A stretch of 42,577 nt of DNA from an uncultured Oscillospiraceae bacterium. Lineage in GTDB: Bacteria > Bacillota > Clostridia > Oscillospirales > Oscillospiraceae. The position numbers and the translations under genes are program-made. Of this stretch, positions 30,193 to 40,078 are shown in pieces. How positions within the stretch are numbered: position 1 is the first letter of the stretch; each line of letters begins with the position of its first letter. The notes under the pieces were generated by a model. The model saw only the letters and a list, made by a program, of their open reading frames with translations. It was not told the origin of the DNA and made no database searches. Where the stretch lies: the NCBI GenBank assembly GCA_900764755.1, contig CAAFPE010000075.1, forward strand, positions 1 through 42,577, written 5' to 3'.

Positions 30193-32655
30193 GTGGGTCG
30201 TCAATGGGAAGAACGGGAGCGCCGGAGCGGCGGCCAACCGGAACAGAACCGGATCTCCAAGCGGATGGTGTTCCGCCGTACTGTGATCCTGATGCTGATG
30301 TGCGGGGTGGGCTTTTTTATCCCGCTGGCGGCCCAGCTGTGGAATATATCCATCCGGGACCACGACTTCTATCAGCAGAAGGCAGCCGAGCAGCAGCTGA
30401 TGGATGTGGCGGTAGCGGCCCACCGGGGGGATATTCTGGACGCCAACGGTGAGGTGATGGCCATGTCGGCCACCGTCTACAACCTGATCCTGGCCCCTAA
30501 GGATCTGATCAACAGCGTGGATCAGGACGACTTTGAGGACGAGGATGGAAAGCTGGATCAAAGCGCCTATCAGGCGGAGATCCAGCGGAAGCGGGATGAG
30601 GTGGCGGACGGACTGTGCGCCGTCCGTCCGGACCTGGACCGGGCGGACTTGGAGCGGCGTCTGGAGAAGGAGCACTCCCAGTACGAGGTTCTGCTGACCA
30701 ATGTGGAGGAGGGGGAGGCGGAGGCCATCCGGGCCTTCATCCAGGAGCACAAGACCGCCTATTACCTCTACCTCACCCCCAGCACCAAGCGGTACTACCC
30801 CTTCTCCGCCCTGGCCTCTCAGGTGCTGGGCTTTGTCAACACCGAGGGGGGGGTGTACGGCCTGGAAGCTGGCTATGAGGACGTGCTCAAGGGCATCCCG
30901 GGCCGGGTGGTCACGGGTAAAACGGCAAAAAATGTGGAGATGTATAACAGCTACTCCAACTACATCGACGCGGTCAACGGCTATGACCTGACCCTGACTC
31001 TGGACAGCACCATCCAGGCCTACGCCGAGCAGGCCATCGAGACCGGGATCCAGGCGTACGATGTGCGTAACGGCGGATTCTGTGTGGTGATGGACCCCAA
31101 GACCGGGGCCGTCCTGGCAATGGCCAGTTCCCCGGAGTTTGATCCCAACAGCTACTCTGCGGTGACAGACAGCCTGCTTCAGGGGGAGATCCAGGCGGAC
31201 ATCCCGGGCTTCTATGAGCAGCTCAAGGCAGCGGACGCTCAGAAGCCCGCAGAGGAGCAGCATACCGACGCGGAGCTTCAGGAGCAGGCTGCCTCCCAGG
31301 CGACCGCAAAGGCGCGGGAGACCCAGTGGCGGAATAAGTCGATCCGGGAGCCGTATGAGCCGGGTTCCACCTTTAAAGCGCTTGTGCTGGCTGCCGCTCT
31401 GGAGGAGGGTGTGGTGAATGAAAACTCCACCTTTGACTGCCCGGGCTACTATATGGTCAATGGGGTGCGGATCAACTGCTCCAAGGTTCAGGGACATGGC
31501 CATCAGACCCTGGCGGAAGCAGTGCAGAACTCCTGTAACCCGGCCTTTATGATGATCGGCCAGCGTCTGGGCGCGGAGAAGTTTTACGATTACTTCGAGG
31601 CCTTCGGCATGACGGAGGTGACGGGGATCGACCTGCCTGGCGAGGAGAAGGGCCAGGACTGGGGGCGGGAATACTTTACCTCCCTGGAGGGATACCTGTC
31701 TCTGGCCACTGCCTCCTTCGGACAGCGCTTTACCGTGACACCCATGCAAATGGTCACTGGCTTTTCTGCTGTCATCAATGGGGGGAACCTGTACCAGCCT
31801 TATATGGTCCAGTCTATCACCGATGCCAGCGGCGCGGTGCTTCAGAATACGGAGCCTACCCTCACCCGGCAGGTCATCAGCCAGGAGAGCAGCGACCGGG
31901 CCCGGGCCATTCTGGAGAGCGTAGTGTCCGAAGGTACCGGCGGGAACGCCTACCAGGCGGGCTACCGCATCGGCGGCAAGACCGGATCCTCCGAAACCGA
32001 CGAGGAGGGACGGACCATCGTCTCCTTTATGGGCTTTGCTCCGGCGGACGACCCTCAGGTCATTGTCCTGCTGGCCTATGACAAGCCCCAGGAGGCGTCT
32101 CCCGGCAGCAAATACGGCACCACCGGCGTCTATATCAGCGGCGGTAACATGGCGGCTCCACAGGCTGGCAAGCTGATCGCCCAGATCCTGGACTACATGG
32201 GAGTGGAGAAGCAGTACAGCCAGGAGGAGTCCGCGGCGGTGAATGTGAGCACCCCCCAGGCAGTAGGGTACTCCGTAGCTGACGCGGCGGCCCGACTGGA
32301 GAAAAAGGGACTGACCTACCGCACAGTGGGCACGGGGGATGTGGTGACCGCCCAGGTCCCTGCCGCCGGCGCGGCGGTGCCCGGCGGCTCCGCGGTGATC
32401 CTCTATCTGGGGGGCGCCCAGCCGGAGGAGACGGGGGCGATGCCCAACATCGTGGGTCTGAGCTATGAGGCTGCCAAAAAACGGCTGGAGGAGGCCGGCT
32501 TCTTCATGCACGCTGTGGGGACCAGCACCTTTTACAGCAATACCTCCAAGGCGGAGAGCCAGAGCGTGGCGGCCGGCGAGCCCGCAGCCATCGGCACCGT
32601 TGTGGACGTCCAGTTTGCCACCGTCACGGAGGATGGCTACGCCGGGATCAATTAG
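30193..32655 (+). CDS. Class B penicillin-binding protein with PASTA domains (FtsI/SpoVD type)
   Basis: An 820-residue transpeptidase. One membrane helix (about 28-50) is followed by the PBP dimerisation domain (HRGDILDANGEVMA), then the catalytic domain with Ser392-Lys395 (GSTFK), SCN at 447-449 and KTG from Lys596. Two PASTA repeats end the protein (about 685-745 and 755-815). Its place between ftsL and murE matches ftsI or, in spore-formers, spoVD; which it is cannot be told from sequence. GTG at 30193 has GGAGGG six bases upstream. It would crosslink septal or spore-cortex peptidoglycan with FtsW. Confidence 0.93.
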   Translation: MGRQWEERERRSGGQPEQNRISKRMVFRRTVILMLMCGVGFFIPLAAQLWNISIRDHDFYQQKAAEQQLMDVAVAAHRGDILDANGEVMAMSATVYNLILAPKDLINSVDQDDFEDEDGKLDQSAYQAEIQRKRDEVADGLCAVRPDLDRADLERRLEKEHSQYEVLLTNVEEGEAEAIRAFIQEHKTAYYLYLTPSTKRYYPFSALASQVLGFVNTEGGVYGLEAGYEDVLKGIPGRVVTGKTAKNVEMYNSYSNYIDAVNGYDLTLTLDSTIQAYAEQAIETGIQAYDVRNGGFCVVMDPKTGAVLAMASSPEFDPNSYSAVTDSLLQGEIQADIPGFYEQLKAADAQKPAEEQHTDAELQEQAASQATAKARETQWRNKSIREPYEPGSTFKALVLAAALEEGVVNENSTFDCPGYYMVNGVRINCSKVQGHGHQTLAEAVQNSCNPAFMMIGQRLGAEKFYDYFEAFGMTEVTGIDLPGEEKGQDWGREYFTSLEGYLSLATASFGQRFTVTPMQMVTGFSAVINGGNLYQPYMVQSITDASGAVLQNTEPTLTRQVISQESSDRARAILESVVSEGTGGNAYQAGYRIGGKTGSSETDEEGRTIVSFMGFAPADDPQVIVLLAYDKPQEASPGSKYGTTGVYISGGNMAAPQAGKLIAQILDYMGVEKQYSQEESAAVNVSTPQAVGYSVADAAARLEKKGLTYRTVGTGDVVTAQVPAAGAAVPGGSAVILYLGGAQPEETGAMPNIVGLSYEAAKKRLEEAGFFMHAVGTSTFYSNTSKAESQSVAAGEPAAIGTVVDVQFATVTEDGYAGIN

Positions 32656-32711
32656 CCGCCGGCACAGCAAGGCTTAGAGAGAATGAAACTCACCCACGAG
32701 GGGTGATCGTT

Positions 32712-34202
32712 GTGAAGCTGTGGGAACTTTTGCACAGCGTCCCCCTCACGGGGGAGACTCCTGATCTTGAGATGGAAATAAATTCCATATCCTACGACAC
32801 CCGGACTCTGGAGCCCGGGGCCCTGTTCGCGGCCCTTCCCGGGGCCCGGGATGACGGGGCCCGGTACATCCGGGAGGCCCTGGACCGGGGGGCGGCTGCC
32901 GTCCTATGCCGGGAGCGCCCGGAGGAGGATGGGCCCTGGCTGGTGACCCCCGACCCCAGGCGGGCCCTGGCCCTTCTGTCGGCCAACTGGTTCGGCCGGC
33001 CGGCGGAGGGGCTGACCCTGGTGGGGGTGACCGGGACCAACGGCAAGACCACCACCGCCTTTCTCATCAAGGATATGCTGGAGACTGTGCTGCGGACCCG
33101 GGTGGGGCTGATTGGCACCGTCCAGAACATGGTGGGGGATCAGATCCTCCCGGCGGGACGCACCACCCCGGAAAGCTATGAGCTTCAGAGCCTGCTGCGC
33201 CGTATGGCGGATGGGGGCTGCACCCATGTGGTGATGGAGGTGTCCTCCCACGCCCTAGTCCAGCACCGGGTGGAGGGGCTGGAATTTGCCGTGGGAGTGT
33301 TTACCAACCTGACCCAGGACCACCTGGACTACCATGGGAGCATGGAGGCCTACCGCCAGGCCAAAGGCATTCTGTTCCGGCAGTGCCGGAGGGCAGTGCT
33401 GAATCTGGACGACCCGACGGGGCGGTGGTACGGGGAGCGGGTGGAGTGCCCTGCGTTTACCTACTCGGAGAACAAGGACGCGGCCTGCCTCACGGCCAAA
33501 AATATCCGGCTGTTTCCCGGCCATGTGGAGTTTGAGGCGGTGAGCCGGGAGGACATCCAGCGGATCCATCTGCCCATACCTGGCGGCTTCACCATCTACA
33601 ATGCCCTGGCCGCCGTCTCCTGCGGGCTGTGCCTGGGGCTGAAGCTGGCGGACATCGCTGCCTCTCTCCGGAGCGCCAAGGGGGTGCGGGGCCGGGTGGA
33701 GGTGGTTCCAGTCCCCACTGCCTATACAGTACTCATCGACTATGCCCACACCCCAAACGCTTTGGAGAATATCCTGCTCACCGCCCGGGACTTCACCGCC
33801 GGCCGTCTGATCTGCCTGTTTGGCTGCGGAGGGGACCGGGACCGGACCAAGCGGCCCCTCATGGGCGGCGTGGTCCGGGAACTGGCGGATGTGGCGGTGA
33901 TCACCTCCGACAACCCCAGGACGGAGGACCCCTGGGCCATCATCCAGGATATTCTGGCCGGGATGGGCGGCCCCGGCGGGGAGGTCCATGTGGAGCCCGA
34001 CCGGCGGCAGGCCATCCGCTGGGCCCTGTCCCAGGGACGGCCTGGAGATGTGATCGTGCTGGCGGGAAAGGGGCATGAGACCATTCAGGAGGTCCAAGGG
34101 GTGGCGCTCCCCCTGGATGAGCGGGAGGTCGTGGCGGAATACTTTGAAAAACGGGCGCAGCGTCGGGAAAGGGCTGGAAATTTACCTGCCGGTGTAGTAT
34201 AA
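32712..34202 (+). CDS. murE: UDP-MurNAc-tripeptide synthetase MurE
   Basis: A 496-residue Mur ligase adding the third stem residue. The ATP loop is VTGTNGKTTT (106-115). The DNPR motif (Asp400-Arg403) is the known meso-diaminopimelate specificity marker, so the organism's wall is probably DAP-type. GTG at 32712 (MKLWELLHSV) is chosen for GAGGGG upstream and family N terminus; a GTG nine bases earlier sits in the ribosome site. It is followed directly by mraY, without the murF usually found there. Confidence 0.96.
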   Translation: MKLWELLHSVPLTGETPDLEMEINSISYDTRTLEPGALFAALPGARDDGARYIREALDRGAAAVLCRERPEEDGPWLVTPDPRRALALLSANWFGRPAEGLTLVGVTGTNGKTTTAFLIKDMLETVLRTRVGLIGTVQNMVGDQILPAGRTTPESYELQSLLRRMADGGCTHVVMEVSSHALVQHRVEGLEFAVGVFTNLTQDHLDYHGSMEAYRQAKGILFRQCRRAVLNLDDPTGRWYGERVECPAFTYSENKDAACLTAKNIRLFPGHVEFEAVSREDIQRIHLPIPGGFTIYNALAAVSCGLCLGLKLADIAASLRSAKGVRGRVEVVPVPTAYTVLIDYAHTPNALENILLTARDFTAGRLICLFGCGGDRDRTKRPLMGGVVRELADVAVITSDNPRTEDPWAIIQDILAGMGGPGGEVHVEPDRRQAIRWALSQGRPGDVIVLAGKGHETIQEVQGVALPLDEREVVAEYFEKRAQRRERAGNLPAGVV

Positions 34203-34273
34203 TACAAGATTGCCCAAACGCGGCGGCTCTTCCGCGGTACCCAAGAGAAAGAACTCCTGGAGGTTTTGACAAG

Positions 34274-35263
34274 ATGACATACATTCTCAGCTTTATCGTG
34301 GCGTTCGGCGTCACCGCCATCGCCGGACAGATCCTGATCCCGGTGCTCCGCCGGCTGAAGGCGGGCCAGTCCATCCGGGAGGACGGCCCCACCTGGCACC
34401 TTTCCAAGCAGGGCACCCCCACCATGGGCGGTCTGATGTTTATTTTGGGCATCGGGATCGCCGTGCTCACCGCCGGGTGGGAGGACCTGCAAAACGGACT
34501 GCACAACCATTTGGTCGTGTTTCTGTTTGCCCTGGTGTTTGGAGCCATCGGTTTTGTGGATGACCTGCAAAAACTCCGCCACCACGCCAACGAGGGGCTG
34601 ACTGCACCACAGAAGTTCCTGCTCCAGCTGGCGGCGGCCATCGCCTTCACCGTACTGCTGCGGCGGGACGGCTACCTCACCCCAGACCTGTATATCCCTT
34701 TCATGAACATCGAGATCGTGGGGATCCCCTGGATCGTATATATGGTGTTCGCCGCCTTTGTTATGGTGGGTACCGTTAATGCAGTAAACCTCACCGACGG
34801 GGTAGACGGCCTGGCTACCGGCGTCACCATCCCGGTGATGCTGTTCTATGTGGCGGTGTCTGCCTGGTACGGCCGCAGTGACCTGATCACTGCCGCAGCG
34901 GCCATGGCCGGAGGGCTGTCCGCCTTCCTGATCTATAACTTCCACCCCGCCAAGGTGTTCATGGGTGATACGGGCTCCCTGTTCCTGGGAGGTGCGGTGT
35001 GCGGCATGGCCTTTGCCCTGGACCTGCCTATGGTCATCCCGGTGGTAGGACTGATCTATGTGGTTGAGGTGCTGTCCGACATTATTCAGGTGGTCTATTT
35101 CAAAAAGACCGGCGGAAAGCGCTTTTTCCGTATGGCGCCCCTGCACCACCATCTGGAGATGGGGGGCTGGAGCGAAAACAAGTTGTTCTGCGTCTTTTCC
35201 GGCCTGACCCTGCTGCTGTGTGTACTGGCCTTCTGGGGGGTCATGTACCGGTATCCCATGTGA
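34274..35263 (+). CDS. mraY: Phospho-MurNAc-pentapeptide transferase MraY
   Basis: A 329-residue, ten-helix enzyme making lipid I on undecaprenyl phosphate. FVDDLQKL, NAVNLTDGVDGLA, FMGDTGSLFLGG and the histidine loop APLHHHLEMGG are the catalytic family motifs. It precedes ftsW by 43 bases. AACTCCTGGAGG lies before the ATG. Confidence 0.97.
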   Translation: MTYILSFIVAFGVTAIAGQILIPVLRRLKAGQSIREDGPTWHLSKQGTPTMGGLMFILGIGIAVLTAGWEDLQNGLHNHLVVFLFALVFGAIGFVDDLQKLRHHANEGLTAPQKFLLQLAAAIAFTVLLRRDGYLTPDLYIPFMNIEIVGIPWIVYMVFAAFVMVGTVNAVNLTDGVDGLATGVTIPVMLFYVAVSAWYGRSDLITAAAAMAGGLSAFLIYNFHPAKVFMGDTGSLFLGGAVCGMAFALDLPMVIPVVGLIYVVEVLSDIIQVVYFKKTGGKRFFRMAPLHHHLEMGGWSENKLFCVFSGLTLLLCVLAFWGVMYRYPM

Positions 35264-35306
35264 TCTGCGGCCACGCCGCAAAGGTCGAACAGAGAGGAGG
35301 AGCCCC

Positions 35307-36503
35307 ATGGCACGAAAGCCAAAACGAGATCTGACTGTGGAGGAGCAGCTGGCCCGGGGGCCCCTGGACCTGCCCTTTCTGATGCTGGTGCTGCTGCTGC
35401 TGGGGATCGGGCTGATTATGATGTTTTCCGCCTCCTACGCTACGGCCTACTACACGGACGGGGACCCACTGGTGTATATCTCCCGCCAGGCCCTGTTCGG
35501 GGCCGTGGGGGTGGTGGGGATGTTCATAGTCTCCAAAATCAACTACCAGACCTTCCGCTGGATGTCCGTGCCTGCCCTGATCGGCTCAATCATCCTGCTG
35601 ATCCTGGTGTTCACCCCATTGGGAGTGACCCACAATCAGGCCAGGCGGTGGCTGAAGCTGGGGATCGAGTTCCAGCCCTCGGAGCTGGCCAAGATCGCAG
35701 TCATCCTCTTCTTTGCCGCCCGGCTGTGCAAGCGGGATACAGAGAAGCACAAGCGTTATAAAAACCGAACCTTTACCGGGCGGATGCTCAACCGTTTGGA
35801 GCGCATCGGATTTCTGGAGCTGGTGCCCTACGGCGCCATCCTGCTGCTGGTGGCCGCCCTGATGCTGAAGCAGCCCCATATGTCAGGCACCATCCTGGTG
35901 CTGGCAGGGGGAGCGGCGGTGCTGTTTGCCGCCGGGATCCACTGGGGCTGGTTCGTGGCCGGGATCACCGGTGTGGGTGGTCTGCTGTGGGTCATCATTA
36001 CCATGACCCCCTATATGACCAACCGCATCAACCTGTGGATGGACCCCTGGAGCCAGCGGCAGGGCCTGGGCTATCAGACGGTGCAGTCACTCATCGCCAT
36101 CGGCTCCGGCGGGATGCTGGGCCGGGGACTGGGGAACAGCATCCAGAAGATGCTGTATATCCCGGAGCCGGAGAACGATTTCGTGTTCCCCATCGTGGTG
36201 GAGGAGCTGGGCTTTGTGGGCGGGCTGGTGGTGCTGGTCCTGTTTGCCCTGCTGATCCTGCGGGGGTACTGGCTGGCCCTGAATGCCCGGGATAAATTCG
36301 GGGCCCTCACCATCGTGGGGATCATCACCCTGCTGGCGGTGCAGGTGTTTTTGAACATCGGCGTGGTCACTAACCTGATCCCCAACACAGGCATCTCCCT
36401 CCCGTTCTTCAGCTACGGCGGGACCGCCCTGATGATCCAGCTGGGCGAGATGGGGATGGTGCTGAGCATCTCCCGGCAGATCCCGCCACCCAAGCACGAT
36501 TAG
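35307..36503 (+). CDS. ftsW: FtsW (SEDS glycan polymerase)
   Basis: A 398-residue SEDS-family membrane protein that polymerises lipid II at the septum with its class B PBP partner. Ten helices are predicted. PEPENDFVFPIVVEELGF and the terminal NTGISLPFFSYGGTALM are family blocks. ATG at 35307 follows GAGGAGG; the longer frame from 35220 overlaps mraY. It could be RodA, but the division-cluster location favours FtsW. Confidence 0.93.
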   Translation: MARKPKRDLTVEEQLARGPLDLPFLMLVLLLLGIGLIMMFSASYATAYYTDGDPLVYISRQALFGAVGVVGMFIVSKINYQTFRWMSVPALIGSIILLILVFTPLGVTHNQARRWLKLGIEFQPSELAKIAVILFFAARLCKRDTEKHKRYKNRTFTGRMLNRLERIGFLELVPYGAILLLVAALMLKQPHMSGTILVLAGGAAVLFAAGIHWGWFVAGITGVGGLLWVIITMTPYMTNRINLWMDPWSQRQGLGYQTVQSLIAIGSGGMLGRGLGNSIQKMLYIPEPENDFVFPIVVEELGFVGGLVVLVLFALLILRGYWLALNARDKFGALTIVGIITLLAVQVFLNIGVVTNLIPNTGISLPFFSYGGTALMIQLGEMGMVLSISRQIPPPKHD

Positions 36504-36562
36504 CGGACGATTTTAAATACGAAAAGTTATTATCATAAAAAATACTACCTGAGGTGGTCGAT

Positions 36563-37696
36563 TTGAACATCCTATTTACCTGCGGCGGGACCGCGGGACA
36601 CGTGAATCCCGCGGTGGCGCTTGCCCGGATCTTCCAGGAGCGGGAGCCGGGCTGCCGGGTCCTCTTTGTGGGGGCGGACGGCGGTATGGAGACCCGCCTG
36701 GTGCCCAAAGAGGGCTACCCCATCGAGACGGTGCGGATCACCAACTTCCACCGCTCTCTGGCCCCGGCGGACATCGCCCACAATCTGGGCACCCTGCGGA
36801 ATATGTACACCTCCCAGAAGCAGGCCCGGCGGATCGTGGATGAGTTCCGCCCCGACCTGGTGGTGGGGACGGGGGGATACGCCTCCTTCCCTGTGGTGAA
36901 GGAGGCCGCCCGGCGGCATATCCCCACGGCGGTCCACGAGTCAAACGCCGTCCCCGGTCTGACCACCAAGGCCCTGTCCAAGGTGGTGGACTGCGTGATG
37001 GTGGGCTTTGAGGAGAGCCGGTCCCACTACGACCACCCGGAAAAGGTAGTAGTCACGGGCACCCCGGTGCGGGGGGACTTCTTCCGCTATACCCGGCAGG
37101 AGGCCCGGGAGAAGCTGGGCTTCACCGATGACCGGCCCCTGCTCCTGTCCTACTGGGGATCTTTGGGGGCGGAGGCCATGAACCGCCGTATGGTGGACTT
37201 CATCGCCAAGGAGTGCTACGAGGGAGCTCCCTGCCGCCACATTCACGGGGCAGGCCGGGATTTTGCCTGGATGCAGGAGGAACTGCTCCGCCGGGGGCTG
37301 AAGCTGGGGGACAACGGGGTGGAGCTCCGGGAGTATATCTATGATATGCCTCTGGTCATGGCCGCCGCCGATGTGGTGCTGTGCCGGGCGGGGGCGTCCA
37401 CCATCTCTGAGCTGACCGCCATCGCCAAGCCTTCCATCCTGGTGCCCTCCCCCAACGTCACTGCCAATCACCAGGAGAAGAACGCACGGGTGCTGGCCGG
37501 CCAGGGGGCGGCGGTGCTGCTGCTGGAAAAGGACTGCCAGGGGGATGCCCTGTATGAGCAGGCAGCTGACCTGCTCCGGGACCGGTCCCGGCGGGAGGAG
37601 ATGGTCCGGGCCCTGAATTCCATGGCCGTCCCGGACGCGGGGGAGAAGATCTATCAGACTCTGAGGGAGATCATGGAGGTCCGGCGGACCAAATAG
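36563..37696 (+). CDS. murG: Lipid II synthase MurG
   Basis: A 377-residue GT28 glycosyltransferase adding GlcNAc to lipid I. The GGTAGH loop is at residues 8-13, GTGGYASFP and HESNAVPG follow, and the donor-binding VLCRAGASTISELTAIAKPSI segment is near the C terminus. The start is TTG at 36563 (MNILFTCGG), supported by GAGGTG six bases upstream and the family N terminus; GTG at 36554 lies in the ribosome site. Confidence 0.96.
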   Translation: MNILFTCGGTAGHVNPAVALARIFQEREPGCRVLFVGADGGMETRLVPKEGYPIETVRITNFHRSLAPADIAHNLGTLRNMYTSQKQARRIVDEFRPDLVVGTGGYASFPVVKEAARRHIPTAVHESNAVPGLTTKALSKVVDCVMVGFEESRSHYDHPEKVVVTGTPVRGDFFRYTRQEAREKLGFTDDRPLLLSYWGSLGAEAMNRRMVDFIAKECYEGAPCRHIHGAGRDFAWMQEELLRRGLKLGDNGVELREYIYDMPLVMAAADVVLCRAGASTISELTAIAKPSILVPSPNVTANHQEKNARVLAGQGAAVLLLEKDCQGDALYEQAADLLRDRSRREEMVRALNSMAVPDAGEKIYQTLREIMEVRRTK

Positions 37697-37748
37697 CGCC
37701 TGCTGGCATAGGATAGCCTGAATCCAACCAGAAAACGGAGGCTATCCC

Positions 37749-39002
37749 ATGAGCTTTTATGAGATCTGCGGCGGGCGGCCCCTCCGGGGGGAGCTGCGGG
37801 TACAGGGGGCCAAGAACAGCGCCCTGCCCATTCTGGCCGCCGCCCTTCTGGCCCCGGGCCAGAGCGTGATCCGAAACTGTCCCGACCTGTCTGACGTGAC
37901 CGCCGCCCTGGAGATCCTGCGCCTGCTGGGGTGCAGGGCCGTCCGGGAGGGGGACGCCGTCCTGATCGACGCATCCCAGCTGACCAGCTGCGGGATCCCC
38001 GACCGGCTGATGCGGGAGATGCGCTCCTCAGTGATCTTTCTGGGGGCGCTGCTGGCCCGGCTGGGCCGGGCAGAACTGTCCTATCCGGGGGGGTGCGAAT
38101 TGGGCCCCCGCCCCATCGATCTCCACCTGGCTGCCCTGCGGGGGCTGGGGGCAGAGATCACAGAGGAGCAGGGGCAGCTGACCTGCACCCGTGGGCAGGG
38201 CTTGATGGGCCGGGAGCTGTGCCTGTCCATCCCCAGTGTGGGGGCCACGGAGAACGCCATGCTGGCGGCCTGCGGGGCCCGGGGGGTGACCACCATCGTG
38301 GGAGCCGCCCGGGAGCCGGAGATCGTGGACCTCCAGCGGTTCCTCAACGCCATGGGGGCCCGGGTGTCCGGCGCGGGCAGCCCGGTGATCTCCATTCAGG
38401 GGGGCGCGCCCCTCCATGGGGCGGAGCACACCGTGATGGGTGACCGCATCGCGGCCGCCACCTACTTATGTGCCGTGGGGGCGGTGGGCGGAGAGCTCCG
38501 GCTGACCGGAGCGGACCCGGCGGATCTGGCGGCGGTCTGCTGCTGCCTGGAGGAGGCGGGCTGCCGCCTCCGCACCGACGGGGAGGGGATGTCCATCACC
38601 GCCTCTGGCCGGATGCGGGGCATCCGGACGGTGCGCACCGCGCCCTACCCCGGCTTTCCCACCGATGCCCAGGCCATCCTGATGGCGGCTCTGGCCGGGG
38701 GGACAGGGACCACCATGATGGTGGAGAATGTGTTCGACAGCCGATACCGCCATGTGGACGAACTGGCCCGCATGGGGGCGGACATCCAGCTGGCCGGCCG
38801 GGTGGCTGTGGTCACTGGGAGCCGCCTCCACGGTGCGGAGGTGCGGAGCACCGACCTGCGGGGCGGAGCCGCCCTGGTGGTGGCTGCCCTGGGGGCGGAG
38901 GGGGTCAGCCGCGTGAGCGGCCTGAGCCACATCCGACGGGGCTACCAGGGGCTGGATGACGGCTTGGCCGCCCTGGGGGCGGACATCAGGACCCGGCTGT
39001 GA
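37749..39002 (+). CDS. murA: UDP-GlcNAc enolpyruvyltransferase MurA
   Basis: A 417-residue EPSP-synthase-fold enzyme for the first committed peptidoglycan step. GAKNSALPILAA contains Lys22, and the catalytic cysteine is Cys116 in the PGGCELGPRPIDLH loop. Cys at this site predicts fosfomycin sensitivity. A second murA may exist elsewhere. CGGAGG lies before the ATG. Confidence 0.96.
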   Translation: MSFYEICGGRPLRGELRVQGAKNSALPILAAALLAPGQSVIRNCPDLSDVTAALEILRLLGCRAVREGDAVLIDASQLTSCGIPDRLMREMRSSVIFLGALLARLGRAELSYPGGCELGPRPIDLHLAALRGLGAEITEEQGQLTCTRGQGLMGRELCLSIPSVGATENAMLAACGARGVTTIVGAAREPEIVDLQRFLNAMGARVSGAGSPVISIQGGAPLHGAEHTVMGDRIAAATYLCAVGAVGGELRLTGADPADLAAVCCCLEEAGCRLRTDGEGMSITASGRMRGIRTVRTAPYPGFPTDAQAILMAALAGGTGTTMMVENVFDSRYRHVDELARMGADIQLAGRVAVVTGSRLHGAEVRSTDLRGGAALVVAALGAEGVSRVSGLSHIRRGYQGLDDGLAALGADIRTRL

Positions 39003-39050
39003 CCACCCATGAACAAACCCCCGGCAGGACCGGGGCGACAGGAGAAAACG

Positions 39051-39926
39051 ATGGCATCAGCGCGACACAATCGAAAACGAAAGCACGGCCGGCGCCGGAT
39101 GGGCCTGCTGTTCAAGCTGCTGTGCGGGGCGGCCCTGGCGGCCGCCCTGACGGTGGGGGCCACGGTGTTCTTCCAGGTGGAGACCATCGCGGTGGTGGGC
39201 AGCAGCCGCTACACATCGGAGGAGGTCATCGCGGCCTCCGGCGTGGCGGTGGGGGATAACCTGTTCCGCATGAGCAAGACCCAGGTGTCCCAGCGCATCC
39301 GGCAGCAGCTGCCCTATATCGGGGACGTGTCGGTGCAGCGGGGGCTGCCCAGCACCCTGACCTTCACAGTAAAGGAGTGGGCCGCCGCCGCCCGGGTGGA
39401 GGTCTATGCCGACCCGGAGCCCGCAGAGCCCCCGGACGGGGAGAAGGTGGGGGATGGATCCTCCAGCCAATCTTCGGAGACCCCGGAGGAGCAGGGGACT
39501 GCGGCTGCCGTCCCATGGTTCATCAATGCAGCGGGCAAGCTGCTGGAGGAGGCCGGGGAGGACTCCGGCGCCATCCCTGTGATTGGGCTGACCGTCCTGT
39601 CCCCCAGGGCGGGAGAGCAGATGGCGGTACCCCAGAGGCAGCAGGAGCGGCTGGGGACTCTGAAAAAGCTCCTGGCCGCCTTGGAACAGGCGGGGATGTT
39701 GGAGCAGGTGGGCTCCATCGACCTGACCCACACAACCTGGATCTCCATGATATACAGGGAGCGGTTTGAGGCCCGTATCCCCCTGGACAAGGAGTTGAGC
39801 CACTCCCTGGGGGTGCTGGCACTGGCAGTGGAGGATACCGTCCAGACCCGGGGGGAGCAGGCCGCTGGAATCATGGACCTGACCCAGGAGGAGTACGATG
39901 CCGCTTTTACCCCGGCAAACAGTTGA
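39051..39926 (+). CDS. ftsQ: FtsQ/DivIB division protein
   Basis: A 291-residue single-pass protein. A basic tail (1-17) and a helix (18-41) precede a POTRA domain (about 42-110: VETIAVVGSSRYTSEEVIAASG...GDVSVQRGLPSTLTFTVKE). An acidic Ser/Glu linker and a beta-type C-terminal domain follow. It joins FtsL and FtsB/DivIC at the divisome. ATG at 39051 has CAGGAG six bases upstream; the ATG at 39009 lacks one. Confidence 0.9.
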   Translation: MASARHNRKRKHGRRRMGLLFKLLCGAALAAALTVGATVFFQVETIAVVGSSRYTSEEVIAASGVAVGDNLFRMSKTQVSQRIRQQLPYIGDVSVQRGLPSTLTFTVKEWAAAARVEVYADPEPAEPPDGEKVGDGSSSQSSETPEEQGTAAAVPWFINAAGKLLEEAGEDSGAIPVIGLTVLSPRAGEQMAVPQRQQERLGTLKKLLAALEQAGMLEQVGSIDLTHTTWISMIYRERFEARIPLDKELSHSLGVLALAVEDTVQTRGEQAAGIMDLTQEEYDAAFTPANS

Positions 39927-39963
39927 ACAAGACGGAAACTTTTCTGATTTCCAGTATTTTCTC

Positions 39964-39992
39964 TTGACCTGTCTGGAAAAGGGCGATACAAT
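39964..39992 (+). promoter_or_regulatory. Separate promoter for ftsZ
   Basis: TTGACC (-35), 17-base spacer, TACAAT (-10), 87 bases before the ftsZ ATG. It gives ftsZ expression independent of the mraZ promoter. Confidence 0.75.
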
Positions 39993-40078
39993 GAATCAAG
40001 ATATAGTCTTGATTACGCATCCGGTCACAAGGGCTGGTTTTTGTGCCGGATTTCATTTTATACTTAGGAGGAACGACC

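Noticed and set aside
29938..32670. 910-codon minus-strand frame
   Set aside because: It is the shadow of the PASTA-PBP2 gene, which has all transpeptidase motifs on the other strand.
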